DNA of 16,665 bases from an uncultured Verrucomicrobiales bacterium (GTDB taxonomy: Bacteria > Verrucomicrobiota > Verrucomicrobiia > Verrucomicrobiales > Akkermansiaceae), in contig CALABM010000257.1 of the NCBI GenBank assembly GCA_937885815.1, positions 1-16,665 on the forward strand, in the 5' to 3' direction. Position numbers and translations under genes: made by a program. This document shows positions 7,389 through 15,614 of this stretch, one piece after another. The notes below the pieces were generated by a model that saw only the letters and a program-made list of their open reading frames with translations, was not told the DNA's origin and ran no database searches. Positions within the stretch are counted from its first letter, which is position 1. Every line of letters starts with the position of its first letter.

Positions 7389-9674
7389 TTACACCTGTTC
7401 GTAATCCTGAATCAGTTCCACAAATGCGCGCAGGACGTTCTGGCGAGTCCATGGGCCGATGCCTTTCAGTCGGGACGCTGCCTCGATGGTGGTGGGTTTT
7501 ACGGTGGCCATGGCGCGCATGGTTTCTGTGTTCAGCACGCGGAACACGGGCATGCGGAACTCAGAGGCTAAGTCTCGGCGAAGCTCGGAGAGGTGCTCGT
7601 ACAGGGCCTTATCCATGCGCCCCATCTGCATGGCCTCCAGCACGCGCTCGGAGCGTCTTTTCAGTGTGGAGGCTCGCACCGGTTTAGCGGCACCGCTGCT
7701 CCATATGCGAGTGGTGAGGCGCGCCGGAGCTTTTTCCTTCATCACGTCTTCACCTTTGGCGGTGAGGGTGATGAGGGGGAGCTCGCCGCCGGTGGTGGTG
7801 ATGAGTCCGCCTTCCTGCATGGCGCGGAAGAGGGCGCGGAGTTTGGCGCCCGTCATGCCGGAGAGGAGGCCGTATGTGCTCAGGCGGGTGAGCTGTGGGG
7901 GAAGCCCCGCGCGCTGGGAGCCTCGGAGCATATCTGTTATCTTAGCTCGTCCGAAGATGGCTTGCCAGCTGCCATCCGGCAGGCGGCGGCTGGCGCGTGC
8001 CACGCCGGCCAGTGCCTTGCGTACGATGACTAAATCCTCCCCGGTGATGTCTTCCACATCCCCCGGTTCTTCCGCGTTGCATACATCGCAATGGCCGCAA
8101 TCACTCGCGGTGGGATCGCCGAAGTATTCCAGTATCCACCTCTGGCGGCAACCGGTGGAGTAGGCATAGCGGGTGACTGCCTCAATTTTCTGGTGGTCTC
8201 GGCGTGCTTTTTCTTCGATGGCCTCTGTATCAATGGGGAGCGTGGCGAAGCTGGCGCCGGGATTTGTGACGCGAGTGAGCTTGGTGGTGCTGCCGGCGAC
8301 ATCCGAGCGGCTGATAGCGCCGGCGTGAATGAGGGCTGAGAGTGAGGTGCCCACGGCCATGGGGTTCACCTCTTTCCCGAGCTCTTCGGCCATGTTATCC
8401 ACTGTCATTTGGAGCTCACCGGTATCCGGGTTGCAGCGAGCTCGCAGAAGATTGTACACGCTGCGGATGGTCTGGATGGAGGGATTGCTGCCCTCAAAGA
8501 AGAACTCTTGCGTTTTGAGGTCGGCGTGGTTAAATAGAAGCTCGCAAGCGGAGAGCTCGCCATCTCGCCCGGCGCGGCCTGCCTCCTGATAATAGGCCTC
8601 GATACTACCGGGAATCTCAAAATGAAGGACAAAGCGCACGTCCGCGCGATCTATGCCCATGCCGAAGGCGTTCGTGGCCACCACTACGTCTGCGCGGCCG
8701 GAGATGAAGGCATTCTGCGAGAACTCGCGCTCGTCATCCGTCATGCCTGCGTGATAGGCTACTGCATTGGAGCCGCAGCCGCTGATTTCCTCGAACACCG
8801 TCATCACGTTCTTGCGCGTGGAGCAGTAGATGATGCCTTTTTTCCATTCATCGATGACTTTGCGGATGCGTTCAAACTTGGCTTGACGGTTTTCGCAGTG
8901 GGTGATGGCAAAGTTCAGATTGTCACGACCGAAGCCGCTGATGATGATGGCCGGATCATTCAGCTTCAGGGTGTTCAGGATGTCCTCCCGCACGTGGCTG
9001 GTGGCGGTGGCGGTGAGGGCCATTGTCTGTGGGAATCCCAGTTCCTCTCGCACTCGACCGAGGCGGAGATAATCCGGGCGGAAATCATGCCCCCACTGGC
9101 TCAAGCAGTGCGCTTCGTCTATAGCCAGTAGGCTCACCTGAAGGCTGCGCAGCAGATTCATGAAGCCTTCTTGCCCAAAGCGTTCCGGCGCTACGTAAAT
9201 GAGCTTTAGCTCTCCTGAGCGCAAAGCCCCCATTACTTGCCGATATTCTTCCGCCCCCAGTGAGGAGTTTACCGCCGCTGCCGGTATGCCGCGCGCCTGC
9301 AGGGCATCCACCTGGTCCTTCATGAGCGCAATGAGCGGACTTACCACAATCGTAAGACCATCGCGGCAGAGTGCCGGTAGCTGGTAACAGAGGGATTTGC
9401 CTCCGCCCGTGGGCATGATGGCGAGGGTATCTCTTCCCGCCATGACCGCTTCTACCACATCGTCCTGGCCGGCTCTGAGACTATCAAAGCCGAAGTAATG
9501 ACTGAGCGCTTCTTCTATGCTCATTTCTGTGGAGGGGATATGCATGGGTGCGGTGGATGTTTCTTTGCGTACAGGTACGGCGCAGGGTGTCTTCGAGGTG
9601 TCTTGTGTCCTCCTGTGACGCGCGCGCATTATATCACTTCTTTTGCGCTCGTTCAATACAGAAACGTATCGCAT
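7389..9674 (-). CDS. recQ: ATP-dependent DNA helicase RecQ
   Basis: RecQ unwinds DNA 3'-5' during recombination repair and replication-fork restart. The 761-residue frame carries the helicase core with Walker A MPTGGGKS (87-94), DEAH (186-189) in IDEAHCLSQWGHDFRP, and motif VI QEAGRAGRDG (363-372). The RecQ zinc-binding cysteines are at 509, 526, 529 and 532. A winged-helix region follows, then a C-terminal HRDC domain (about 690-755, ending in a KGIGPWT helix-hairpin element). All hallmark residues are present. The first 50 residues are basic and low in similarity; starts at residue 44 (9545) or 51 would give a standard N-terminus just before the ALSHYFGF segment. The longest start is kept because an extended -10 promoter lies 30 bp upstream of it. 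The gene appears to be transcribed alone. Confidence 0.97.
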   Translation of the reverse strand: MRYVSVLNERKRSDIMRARHRRTQDTSKTPCAVPVRKETSTAPMHIPSTEMSIEEALSHYFGFDSLRAGQDDVVEAVMAGRDTLAIMPTGGGKSLCYQLPALCRDGLTIVVSPLIALMKDQVDALQARGIPAAAVNSSLGAEEYRQVMGALRSGELKLIYVAPERFGQEGFMNLLRSLQVSLLAIDEAHCLSQWGHDFRPDYLRLGRVREELGFPQTMALTATATSHVREDILNTLKLNDPAIIISGFGRDNLNFAITHCENRQAKFERIRKVIDEWKKGIIYCSTRKNVMTVFEEISGCGSNAVAYHAGMTDDEREFSQNAFISGRADVVVATNAFGMGIDRADVRFVLHFEIPGSIEAYYQEAGRAGRDGELSACELLFNHADLKTQEFFFEGSNPSIQTIRSVYNLLRARCNPDTGELQMTVDNMAEELGKEVNPMAVGTSLSALIHAGAISRSDVAGSTTKLTRVTNPGASFATLPIDTEAIEEKARRDHQKIEAVTRYAYSTGCRQRWILEYFGDPTASDCGHCDVCNAEEPGDVEDITGEDLVIVRKALAGVARASRRLPDGSWQAIFGRAKITDMLRGSQRAGLPPQLTRLSTYGLLSGMTGAKLRALFRAMQEGGLITTTGGELPLITLTAKGEDVMKEKAPARLTTRIWSSGAAKPVRASTLKRRSERVLEAMQMGRMDKALYEHLSELRRDLASEFRMPVFRVLNTETMRAMATVKPTTIEAASRLKGIGPWTRQNVLRAFVELIQDYEQV

Positions 9675-9703
9675 GGCGGATTTGTCTTTCGGTATGTGAT
9701 TTT

Positions 9704-9712
9704 ATTATATCA
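9704..9712 (-). promoter_or_regulatory. Extended -10 promoter for recQ
   Basis: On the minus strand TGATATAAT is an exact extended -10 element (TGnTATAAT), with the -10 hexamer at 9709-9704. It would start transcription near 9697, about 23 nt before the ATG at 9674. No good -35 is present at the usual distance, which an extended -10 does not need. Confidence 0.55.
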
Positions 9713-10284
9713 TATATATATCTTTCAAGTTTGCACAAACCGCTTCATAAACCTATCATAAAACATAATAGGAAATGCAGAAAATAATCATATATATACC
9801 AATCTAACTAAAATAAAATATGAAAATAAATGATTGCTTCGCAGAGGTGGCAAGGAGGAAGAAGAGAAAAGTATTGCGGAATAGTAGGAATAAACTTTGG
9901 AGTTTTCTGGATTTGAGGCTCGCGGTTTCACTGAGAAATGGATAAAAACGGCCATTTAATACCTACTATTGCATCAGGAATATGGTGAGCGTTATTAAAA
10001 ATAGCCCATGCCTTGTATTGCTGTGTTGGAATCTCACATGCGGCAAAAAGTCGCATTTTTTTGTAAAAAGACCGCTTTTTCTCTCAAAAATTCCTGCTCT
10101 GAAGGTGCGGGGCAGGGGAGTGATGCAAAATATCGGTCAGTAAAATGGGCGGCAGTTCTTCCTTCGGGCTCGAAAACTTCATCTTCAGAATAACTTTTGC
10201 CCTGTAGTTCGGACAAATTTCGGAAGCAAATAACAGAAATGCCTAGCTCCTGATTCCTGGAAAAAGGGCAAATTCCTTCGACCT

Positions 10285-10338
10285 ATTTTTGAAAAATGGC
10301 GCTTAATCCGACCCGGGGTTAGCTCGTTTTTCAAAAAT
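10285..10338. repeat. A/T inverted repeat
   Basis: TTTTTGAAAAA (10286-10296) and TTTTTCAAAAA (10327-10337) are perfect inverted copies, extended by one A-T pair on the outside. Each arm is itself nearly palindromic. They enclose about 30 bp of GC-richer sequence containing GACCCGGGGTT. Confidence 0.5.
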
Positions 10339-10370
10339 GCGACTACTCAAAATCGTAAACCTTCTTTATG

Positions 10371-10398
10371 AAAAAGGGGGTGCATCCCACCCTTTTTT
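10371..10398 (+). terminator. Terminator-like hairpin with no gene upstream
   Basis: GGGTG and CACCC form a stem around the loop CATCC, bracketed by AAAAA and TTTTTT, so the hairpin is followed by a run of six T. It resembles a bidirectional rho-independent terminator; on the minus strand it is followed by CCTTTTT. No protein gene precedes it on either strand within several hundred bases, so it may end an unannotated RNA. Confidence 0.5.
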
Positions 10399-10450
10399 GA
10401 GTCTTGAAAGAGGGTGGATGAGGGATGAATATAGCCTATTCCCTGATGGT

Positions 10451-10646
10451 AAAAAGGATAATACTAAACGAAAAATGCTCGAAAATGGTCTTTTTGTCTT
10501 CAATTAGAAGGTTTGAGTCGCGATGTGAAATGTGTCAAAAAAGGTCAAATTAGGCTGAAAAACCCGGAAAAATAGCCTAAAAATGTCTGAAAAAGGTAAA
10601 AGGCGCTTTACCAACGGCATGAAAAAGGGTAAAAATGGGCAAAAAA
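10451..10646. other. Phased A-tracts, predicted curved DNA
   Basis: Runs of four to six A (one on the other strand) are centred at about 10453, 10473, 10484, 10493, 10540, 10560, 10570, 10581, 10592, 10624, 10633 and 10644. Most neighbouring gaps are 9-12 bp or near a multiple of 10.5. Such phasing is known to bend DNA. The block ends about 50 bp before the IS66-like reading frame. Confidence 0.55.
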
Positions 10647-10694
10647 GGTGGTTTTGTGGGAAAGTGAGGAGGACTCGGCAAAGGGTGCGGTGTC

Positions 10695-11810
10695 ATGTGT
10701 GTACAGACGGGGGAGCGGGGCAGATACAGCTTGACAAAAAACGGAAAAGGTAGTAGGGTATGTCTCGTGCAAGAGAGCGAACAGGTGCAGATGCAGCTTC
10801 CATTCACGGAAAGTGAAGTGGCGGCACTGCAGGAGGCCCGTGAGGTGGCCATACAAGCAGCGGCCGCAGAGCGAGAAGGCCGGCGTAGTCGCACGGTGAA
10901 ACAGGGGCGCCGCTCTCGAGTGCAGGAGGAGCCTTGCCGAATGGGTGATGGTTTGCGCTTGATAAGCGGGGTAGAAAAAATCTGCAAATTGGTGCCGCTT
11001 GAGGTGCAGAAAAAGCCTCTTGATTACGATGAATTGCCGCTGGATGAAGCACGTGATGTGAGCGAGCGTTTGGAGTTTGAAGGAATGTATTTCCGAAAGA
11101 CCCGCTATCACCACCCGCGCTTTCTGCGGAAAGAGGCGGATGAGAATGCATATTTTGTGACCTGCCGATTGCCGGAGTGCATACTCGGAAATTCTGCTCT
11201 TGGCGACTCACTGCTGGTGCATGCTATTTGCAACAAATTTTGCGAGCGTCTACCGATGTACCGTCAGCTGAAATTTTTCAGCGATCACGGGTTGATTGGC
11301 GTGAGCGAGGAAATGCTCAATGGGTGGATGCGAAAGGTGGCCGAGGTGCTGACTCCGCTGTACGAGTTTTTTTACTGCGAGCTGCAGGAGAAAGATTCGC
11401 TGCAAATTTATGAAGCGCCCACAAGTGACATTCGTGACAAGCGCCCCATCGGTCACATGAGTGCCACGCGTGATGCGGAGACCGGTCGAGTTCATTATCG
11501 CTGGCGCGAGGAGCTTTCCGTTGCCGTGCCGGAAAAGGGAGAGGTGCTGAGCTCACCTCCGCTGATGAGGGAGAGCCTTTTCATCTCTGCTCCGGGTGAG
11601 GGCGAGATGTCCGCCTTGTTTTACACCTTCATGGAAGAGTGCGAGCGCTGCGGGCTTGTGTTCGGCGAATGGTTGCTGAGGACGCTTCAGGCTCTGCCCG
11701 GGCATCGGGGTAGCCTGGCCGGGTTGCTGCCGGAAATGCCGCCTGCGGAAATAGAAGAGCCTGCCGCTGCCGGAGCAGGGCAGGCCGATGAAATCAATAG
11801 CCCGGAGTGA
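10695..11810 (+). CDS. IS66-family transposase (TnpC) derivative lacking the catalytic core
   Basis: This 371-residue frame is related to IS66 TnpC but is too short (full-length TnpC is about 500 or more). Residues about 27-45 (SEQVQMQLPFTESE) resemble the linker after the TnpC leucine zipper, which is absent. Residues about 126-160 match the zinc-finger region but without its cysteine pairs. Residues 165-245 match the start of the transposase domain: LLVHAICNKFCERLPMYRQ, then GVSEEMLNGWM and PLYEFF. The place of the first catalytic Asp in the ADETP motif reads IYEAPT, so that Asp is lost. After about residue 275 the frame jumps to the IS66 C-terminal domain (about 291-347: ESLFISAPGEGEMSALFYTF, then LLRTLQALPGH), so the remaining catalytic residues are missing. 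No tnpA, tnpB or terminal repeats are present. It cannot transpose, yet has no stop or frameshift. A TTGACA at 10731 and an ATG at 10791 offer a later start. It may be domesticated or a decaying remnant. Confidence 0.72.
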   Translation: MCVQTGERGRYSLTKNGKGSRVCLVQESEQVQMQLPFTESEVAALQEAREVAIQAAAAEREGRRSRTVKQGRRSRVQEEPCRMGDGLRLISGVEKICKLVPLEVQKKPLDYDELPLDEARDVSERLEFEGMYFRKTRYHHPRFLRKEADENAYFVTCRLPECILGNSALGDSLLVHAICNKFCERLPMYRQLKFFSDHGLIGVSEEMLNGWMRKVAEVLTPLYEFFYCELQEKDSLQIYEAPTSDIRDKRPIGHMSATRDAETGRVHYRWREELSVAVPEKGEVLSSPPLMRESLFISAPGEGEMSALFYTFMEECERCGLVFGEWLLRTLQALPGHRGSLAGLLPEMPPAEIEEPAAAGAGQADEINSPE

Positions 11811-11820
11811 GGCGGTAAAA

Positions 11821-12324
11821 TCAGTCTCGCTCTGCAGCGATGCCGGCCACGTGTGTCAGTACTCGGGCGGCAACTTGTGCACGGACGTCCTCGCGGTCCA
11901 TCCCTGGCAGATGAAGCGTTTCCGTGTGGAGACGGCGGGTGGCACCTCGGCGCATAATGGCCAAGCAGACAGTGCCGACCGGCGGCTCACCTTCGGCTGC
12001 GGTTGGTCCGGCATTTCCGGAGACTGCCACGGCGATGTCCGCTCCGGCTTTTCGCATGGCGCCTTCTGCCATGGCGGCGACGACGGCCTCGCTGACTACC
12101 CCGTGTTCCTCGATGATGCTGCCGGGCACGCCGAGCTCGCGTTCCTTGGCTTCGTTGCAATAAGTAATCCAGCCGTAACGGAAAACTGCGGAGGCTCCGG
12201 GAACTGAGGTGATGGCTGTGGCGATGAGTCCGCCTGTGCAACTTTCAGCCGTGGCGATGGTGAGCCCGGATGCTTCCAGATTTTTGACGGCGGAGTAGGC
12301 GATGAGTTTGAGCGTGGCGTTCAT
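11821..12324 (-). CDS. pncC: CinA C-terminal-domain protein, nicotinamide-nucleotide amidase
   Basis: PncC removes the amide from nicotinamide mononucleotide, returning it to NAD synthesis. The 167-residue protein is only the CinA C-terminal domain, as in stand-alone PncC, and has the family motifs TAESCTGG (25-32, with catalytic S28), VPGASAVFRYGWITY (41-55), HGVVSEA (74-80) and VSGNAGPTA (101-109) leading to PPVGTVCLA. The usual GIAGPTGG loop reads GNAGPTAAEG here, a small deviation. The ATG at 12324 is preferred because it follows the ispF stop by 4 bp, which implies translational coupling, and because the protein then begins just before its conserved part; an upstream in-frame ATG at 12405 would overlap ispF by 77 bp. 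It is the last gene of polA-ispF-pncC and converges with the IS66-like gene, stop to stop, with 10 bp between. Confidence 0.93.
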   Translation of the reverse strand: MNATLKLIAYSAVKNLEASGLTIATAESCTGGLIATAITSVPGASAVFRYGWITYCNEAKERELGVPGSIIEEHGVVSEAVVAAMAEGAMRKAGADIAVAVSGNAGPTAAEGEPPVGTVCLAIMRRGATRRLHTETLHLPGMDREDVRAQVAARVLTHVAGIAAERD

Positions 12325-12328
12325 GGTG

Positions 12329-12814
12329 TTACTCCGGGAGCTGGACTGCAACAGTAGCGAAAGCGGCCATGCCTTCACGGCGACCGAGGGCGCCGAGTTT
12401 TTCATTTGTCGTGGCTTTCACTCCCACGCGGCGGGGCGCCACCCCGAGGATGGGGGCGAGCGTCTCCTTCATCTGCGCCACGAAGGGCATAATTTTCGGA
12501 GCCTCAGCGATGAGGGCACAATCCGCGTTCACCACGCGGCCACCCTGAGCATGCAGAAGCTCCACAGCTTTTTCCACGATACGCAGTGAGCAGATGTTCA
12601 GGCAGCTGTCATCATTCGGCGGGAACCAGTAGCCGATGTCCGGCTCACCGATGGCGCCCAGTATGGCATCCGCCAGCGCATGGCAGAGCACGTCCGCATC
12701 ACTATGGCCGGCAAGGCCTTTTGTTTCATGTACTTTCACACCGCCGAGCCACAGCGGACGAGGCTCTTCCGAAAAGCGGTGAATGTCGTATCCTAAACCG
12801 ACGAGAGTTATCAT
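12329..12814 (-). CDS. ispF: 2-C-methyl-D-erythritol 2,4-cyclodiphosphate synthase
   Basis: IspF cyclises CDP-methylerythritol 2-phosphate to MEcPP in the MEP route to isoprenoids. The 161-residue protein has standard length and all key motifs: GLGYDIHRF with zinc ligands D10 and H12, GHSDADVLCHALADA (36-50) with the third ligand H45, IGEPDIGYWFPPNDD (55-69), and the C-terminal ATTNEKLGALGRREGMAA. It is 4 bp before pncC and 47 bp after polA, so it is probably expressed in one operon with them. A 10-bp palindrome ATCATATGAT (12810-12819) spans its start codon, but is short and probably accidental. No neighbouring ispD is visible. Confidence 0.98.
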   Translation of the reverse strand: MITLVGLGYDIHRFSEEPRPLWLGGVKVHETKGLAGHSDADVLCHALADAILGAIGEPDIGYWFPPNDDSCLNICSLRIVEKAVELLHAQGGRVVNADCALIAEAPKIMPFVAQMKETLAPILGVAPRRVGVKATTNEKLGALGRREGMAAFATVAVQLPE

Positions 12815-12861
12815 ATGATTGGTGTTCAGTGTTTGTTGATATCAGAAAATCAGTAAGTTCA

Positions 12862-15606
12862 TTAATGTGCTTCCAGCCAGTTTGGCGCGTGATTTGCCTC
12901 TACTTCCAGCGGAACGCCGTGCGGGAGGGGCAGTGCAGATTGCATGGTGGCGATGATTTCCGGGATGAGCTCATGTTCATCACGGTGGAGGTCAAAGAGG
13001 AGTTCGTCATGAATCTGCATGATGAGCCGCGTGCGGCGTCCTTTCAGCAGTTCGTTCACGCGAACCATGGCTATTTTTATCATATCCGCCGCGCTGCCTT
13101 GAATGGGGGTGTTGATTGCAGTTCGTTCGGCTGCGGCGCGGAGGTTGAAGTTGCTGCTGGTGAGGTCCGGCAGGCGGCGACGGCGGCCACAGAGTGTTTC
13201 TGCATACCCCTTAGCGCGAGCATCTTCCACGAGTTTATCCATGCAGGTTTTCACACCGGGGAATTGGGTGAAATAGCTCTCGATGAGTGCGGCTGCTTCT
13301 CCGCGGGGACAGTCCAAACGCTGGGAGAGGCCGAAGGCTGAGATGCCATAGATGATGCCGAAGTTCACCGTCTTTGCCGCGCGGCGCATGTCGGATGTAA
13401 CTTCTTCGCGCGGAACACCATAGATTCTAGCTGCGGTCTCAGCATGAATGTCTCGTCCTTCCGTGAAAGCAGCAATCATAGAGGGATCCGCAGAGAGGGC
13501 GGCCATAAGCCTGAGCTCCACCTGAGAGTAGTCCGCGGAGAGGATGCTGTAGTCTTCATCTCGGGCCACGAAGGCGCGGCGGATAAGTTTACCTGCCTCG
13601 GAGCGGACGGGGATATTCTGCAGATTCGGGTTTTGTGAAGCCAGTCGCCCTGTGGCTGTAACCATCTGCTGGAGAGATGAATGAATGCGTGCGTCAACCA
13701 GAGATATATAGCGGGGGAGCGCGTCCAGATAGGTGCCTTTCAGCTTGCTGAGTTCTCGGTATTCCAGAATGTCCTGCACGAGGGGGAAGGCGGGCGCCAG
13801 TTTGCGGAGGGTTTCTTCATCCGTCACATATTGCCCGGTCTTGGTTTTCTTGGGCTTGGCCAGCAGCTTGAGTTCACCGAAGAGCAAGTCTCCGAGTTGG
13901 CGTGGGGAGTTTAGATTGATGGGGCGCCCCACCACTTCATCTATGCGGGAGGAAATGGCGGTAATCTGTTCTCCCAGCTCGGCGGAGGCCGCGAGTAGCT
14001 GCTCCGGCTCCACTTTCATGCCTTCCATTTCAATGGATGCCAGCACCGGAACCAGTGGGAACTCGATGTCGCGCATCAGGGCCGTCTGATCGGCGCTTTC
14101 TAACTGAATGGCTAACAAATCCGCCAGTTGCAGGGTGATGTCCGCGTCCTCTGCCGCGTATTCTGCCATTTGCTCCACGGGTACGGCTGCGGTGTTATAA
14201 TCTTTCCCGGCGATATCTGCCAGACGCACGGTCTTGTAACTCAGCAGTGCTTCGGCCATGTCATCCATGTTATGGCGGAGCTCAGGGTAGAGAGCGGAGT
14301 GCGCCAGCATGGCATCAAAGAAGGGGCCATTCACTTTCGCTCCCGCGCGGGTCAGCACCTGAATATCAAACTTTGCATTCAGCCCCACTTTCTCAGCCTC
14401 GCTCGCAAACACGGTCAGGAATGCCTCCGGGCAGCGGCCATCTTCCACCGGTACATAGTAGGCCTCGGACGGTTTGATGCAGAATGACATGCCGAGCATT
14501 TTGTCCTGTAGCGGGTCTAGCCCTGTAGTCTCAGTATCAAAGGCCCATCGGGGGGAGGCGAGCAGCTGTGCAGCGAGGTCTGCCTGTTCCTCCGGGGTGC
14601 GTACCAAGTGGTATTGGTGTGGGGTGGAGTTGATGTCTTTTAGCTCAGGAGCAGCGGCGAAGAGGTCCAGCTGCAGCGGGGCATCGGCCGATGGGGCTGC
14701 GGCCTGTGCAGCCGCGGCAAAGAGGTCGTCCGGAGCAGCCGCGCCAATGCGTTTGTCCAGCCCGCGGAACTCGAGCTGGGCGAAGATGGATTTCAGCGCA
14801 GGAATGTCGTAGCCTACTCGAGCGCAATCCGTTATGCTGATGGGCAGGGGCGCATCTCGGTGGATGGTGGCAAGCTCGTACGAGAGGCGAGCATTTTCCG
14901 CATTTTCCTCAATTTTCTGGCGGAGTTTACCCTTGATTTCATCGGTGTGCTCGAGCATGTTCTTCACGCTTCCGAACTGGGTGATGAGCTTACGGGCTGT
15001 GACTCCGCCCACGCCCGGAACGCCGGGAATGTTATCACTGCTATCACCCATGAGTGCCAGAATATCAATAATCTGCGCAGGTGTGGATATGCCCCATTCC
15101 TCTAGGAATGCAGCCTCATCTATCACCTCGAAATCTGCGCCTTTCTTGCCGGGCTTATGGAAGGAGCAGGTGGGCGAGAGCAGCTGGCCGAGGTCCTTAT
15201 CCAGCGAGACCATGTAGGCGTGCATGTCTCCTCGTTCTGCAGCAAGGCGTGTGAAGGTGCCGATGAGGTCATCAGCCTCATAGCCGGGCACACGCACCAC
15301 GGGGATGCGCATGGCATTCAGAATTTCAATAATCCACGGAATGGAATCCCGGAGTTCCTGCGGCATGGCCTGACGGTTTGCCTTGTATTCCGGATAGCGC
15401 TCGTGGCGGAAGGTGGGGCCGGAGGGGTCCAGACAGGCAACGATGTGGGTGGGCGACTCTTTCTCAATGAGCGAAAGCACGGTATTCGTGAAGCCGAACA
15501 TCGCGGAGGTATTCAGCCCGGCAGATGTCCGCATGGGGGCATTGATGAATGCATAAAAAGCGCGGTACATCAGCGCCATGCCATCGAGTATGTATAAAGT
15601 CTCCAT
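12862..15606 (-). CDS. polA: DNA polymerase I
   Basis: PolA processes Okazaki fragments and fills repair gaps. Counting from the ATG at 15606 (914 residues), residues 1-290 are the 5'-3' exonuclease with YILDG near the start, YEADDLIG at about 109-116 and the helix-hairpin element GDSSDNIPGVPGVG at about 187-200. The proofreading domain is intact: D357/E359 in FDTETTG, D414 in NAKFD, and Y483/D487 in EYAAEDAD. The polymerase domain has motif A SADYSQVELR (D692), motif B RRAAKTVNFGIIYGIS and motif C QIHDELL (D867). So all three activities should be present. A linker at about 290-325 is rich in Ala. An in-frame ATG at 15624 has an AAGGGA sequence before it, but it falls inside the spacer of a good promoter, so 15606 is preferred. 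It heads the polA-ispF-pncC unit. Confidence 0.98.
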   Translation of the reverse strand: METLYILDGMALMYRAFYAFINAPMRTSAGLNTSAMFGFTNTVLSLIEKESPTHIVACLDPSGPTFRHERYPEYKANRQAMPQELRDSIPWIIEILNAMRIPVVRVPGYEADDLIGTFTRLAAERGDMHAYMVSLDKDLGQLLSPTCSFHKPGKKGADFEVIDEAAFLEEWGISTPAQIIDILALMGDSSDNIPGVPGVGGVTARKLITQFGSVKNMLEHTDEIKGKLRQKIEENAENARLSYELATIHRDAPLPISITDCARVGYDIPALKSIFAQLEFRGLDKRIGAAAPDDLFAAAAQAAAPSADAPLQLDLFAAAPELKDINSTPHQYHLVRTPEEQADLAAQLLASPRWAFDTETTGLDPLQDKMLGMSFCIKPSEAYYVPVEDGRCPEAFLTVFASEAEKVGLNAKFDIQVLTRAGAKVNGPFFDAMLAHSALYPELRHNMDDMAEALLSYKTVRLADIAGKDYNTAAVPVEQMAEYAAEDADITLQLADLLAIQLESADQTALMRDIEFPLVPVLASIEMEGMKVEPEQLLAASAELGEQITAISSRIDEVVGRPINLNSPRQLGDLLFGELKLLAKPKKTKTGQYVTDEETLRKLAPAFPLVQDILEYRELSKLKGTYLDALPRYISLVDARIHSSLQQMVTATGRLASQNPNLQNIPVRSEAGKLIRRAFVARDEDYSILSADYSQVELRLMAALSADPSMIAAFTEGRDIHAETAARIYGVPREEVTSDMRRAAKTVNFGIIYGISAFGLSQRLDCPRGEAAALIESYFTQFPGVKTCMDKLVEDARAKGYAETLCGRRRRLPDLTSSNFNLRAAAERTAINTPIQGSAADMIKIAMVRVNELLKGRRTRLIMQIHDELLFDLHRDEHELIPEIIATMQSALPLPHGVPLEVEANHAPNWLEAH

Positions 15607-15614
15607 CGCGGTTA

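Larger units (their letters stand above)
9675..10694. other. 1-kb AT-rich spacer with curved-DNA signal and hairpins, no convincing gene
   Basis: This stretch between recQ and the IS66-like gene is far richer in A and T than the genes. It contains the recQ promoter (9704-9712), a 9-bp inverted repeat pair (9880-9888 and 9962-9970), a self-complementary A/T inverted repeat (10285-10338), a terminator-like hairpin (10371-10398) and A-tracts spaced near one helical turn (10451-10646). Short frames of 28-61 codons exist on both strands, but none has a convincing start region or a recognisable family. No tRNA-like cloverleaf and no IS66 terminal repeats were seen. Confidence 0.65.

Noticed and set aside
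9545..9674. Extra N-terminal domain on RecQ
   Set aside because: The basic 43-50 residue extension has no pattern and may simply be upstream leader; later in-frame ATGs give a standard RecQ start.
9820..9945. 41-codon very basic frame and an overlapping 28-codon frame at 9830
   Set aside because: No ribosome-binding site, no recognisable family, and an A-rich sequence makes a Lys/Arg-rich product expected by chance.
10034..10216. 60-codon frame on the minus strand in the 1-kb spacer
   Set aside because: No promoter or start signal and no similarity that I can see; both strands are open here by chance over similar lengths.
10425..10553. 42-codon frame beginning after an AGGG next to the ATG
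   Set aside because: Spacing to the AGGG is too short, the product resembles no family, and it runs into the phased A-tract region.
10520..10650. CRISPR-like array suggested by repeated AAAAAGG units
   Set aside because: Units are short and irregular with no constant spacer; the pattern is better described as phased A-tracts.
10500..11810. Complete IS66 insertion sequence
   Set aside because: No tnpA or tnpB, no terminal inverted repeats or target duplication, and the transposase lacks its catalytic middle.
12810..12819. Palindrome ATCATATGAT at the ispF start as an operator
   Set aside because: Only 10 bp, and half of it is the start codon context; the gene is internal to an operon.
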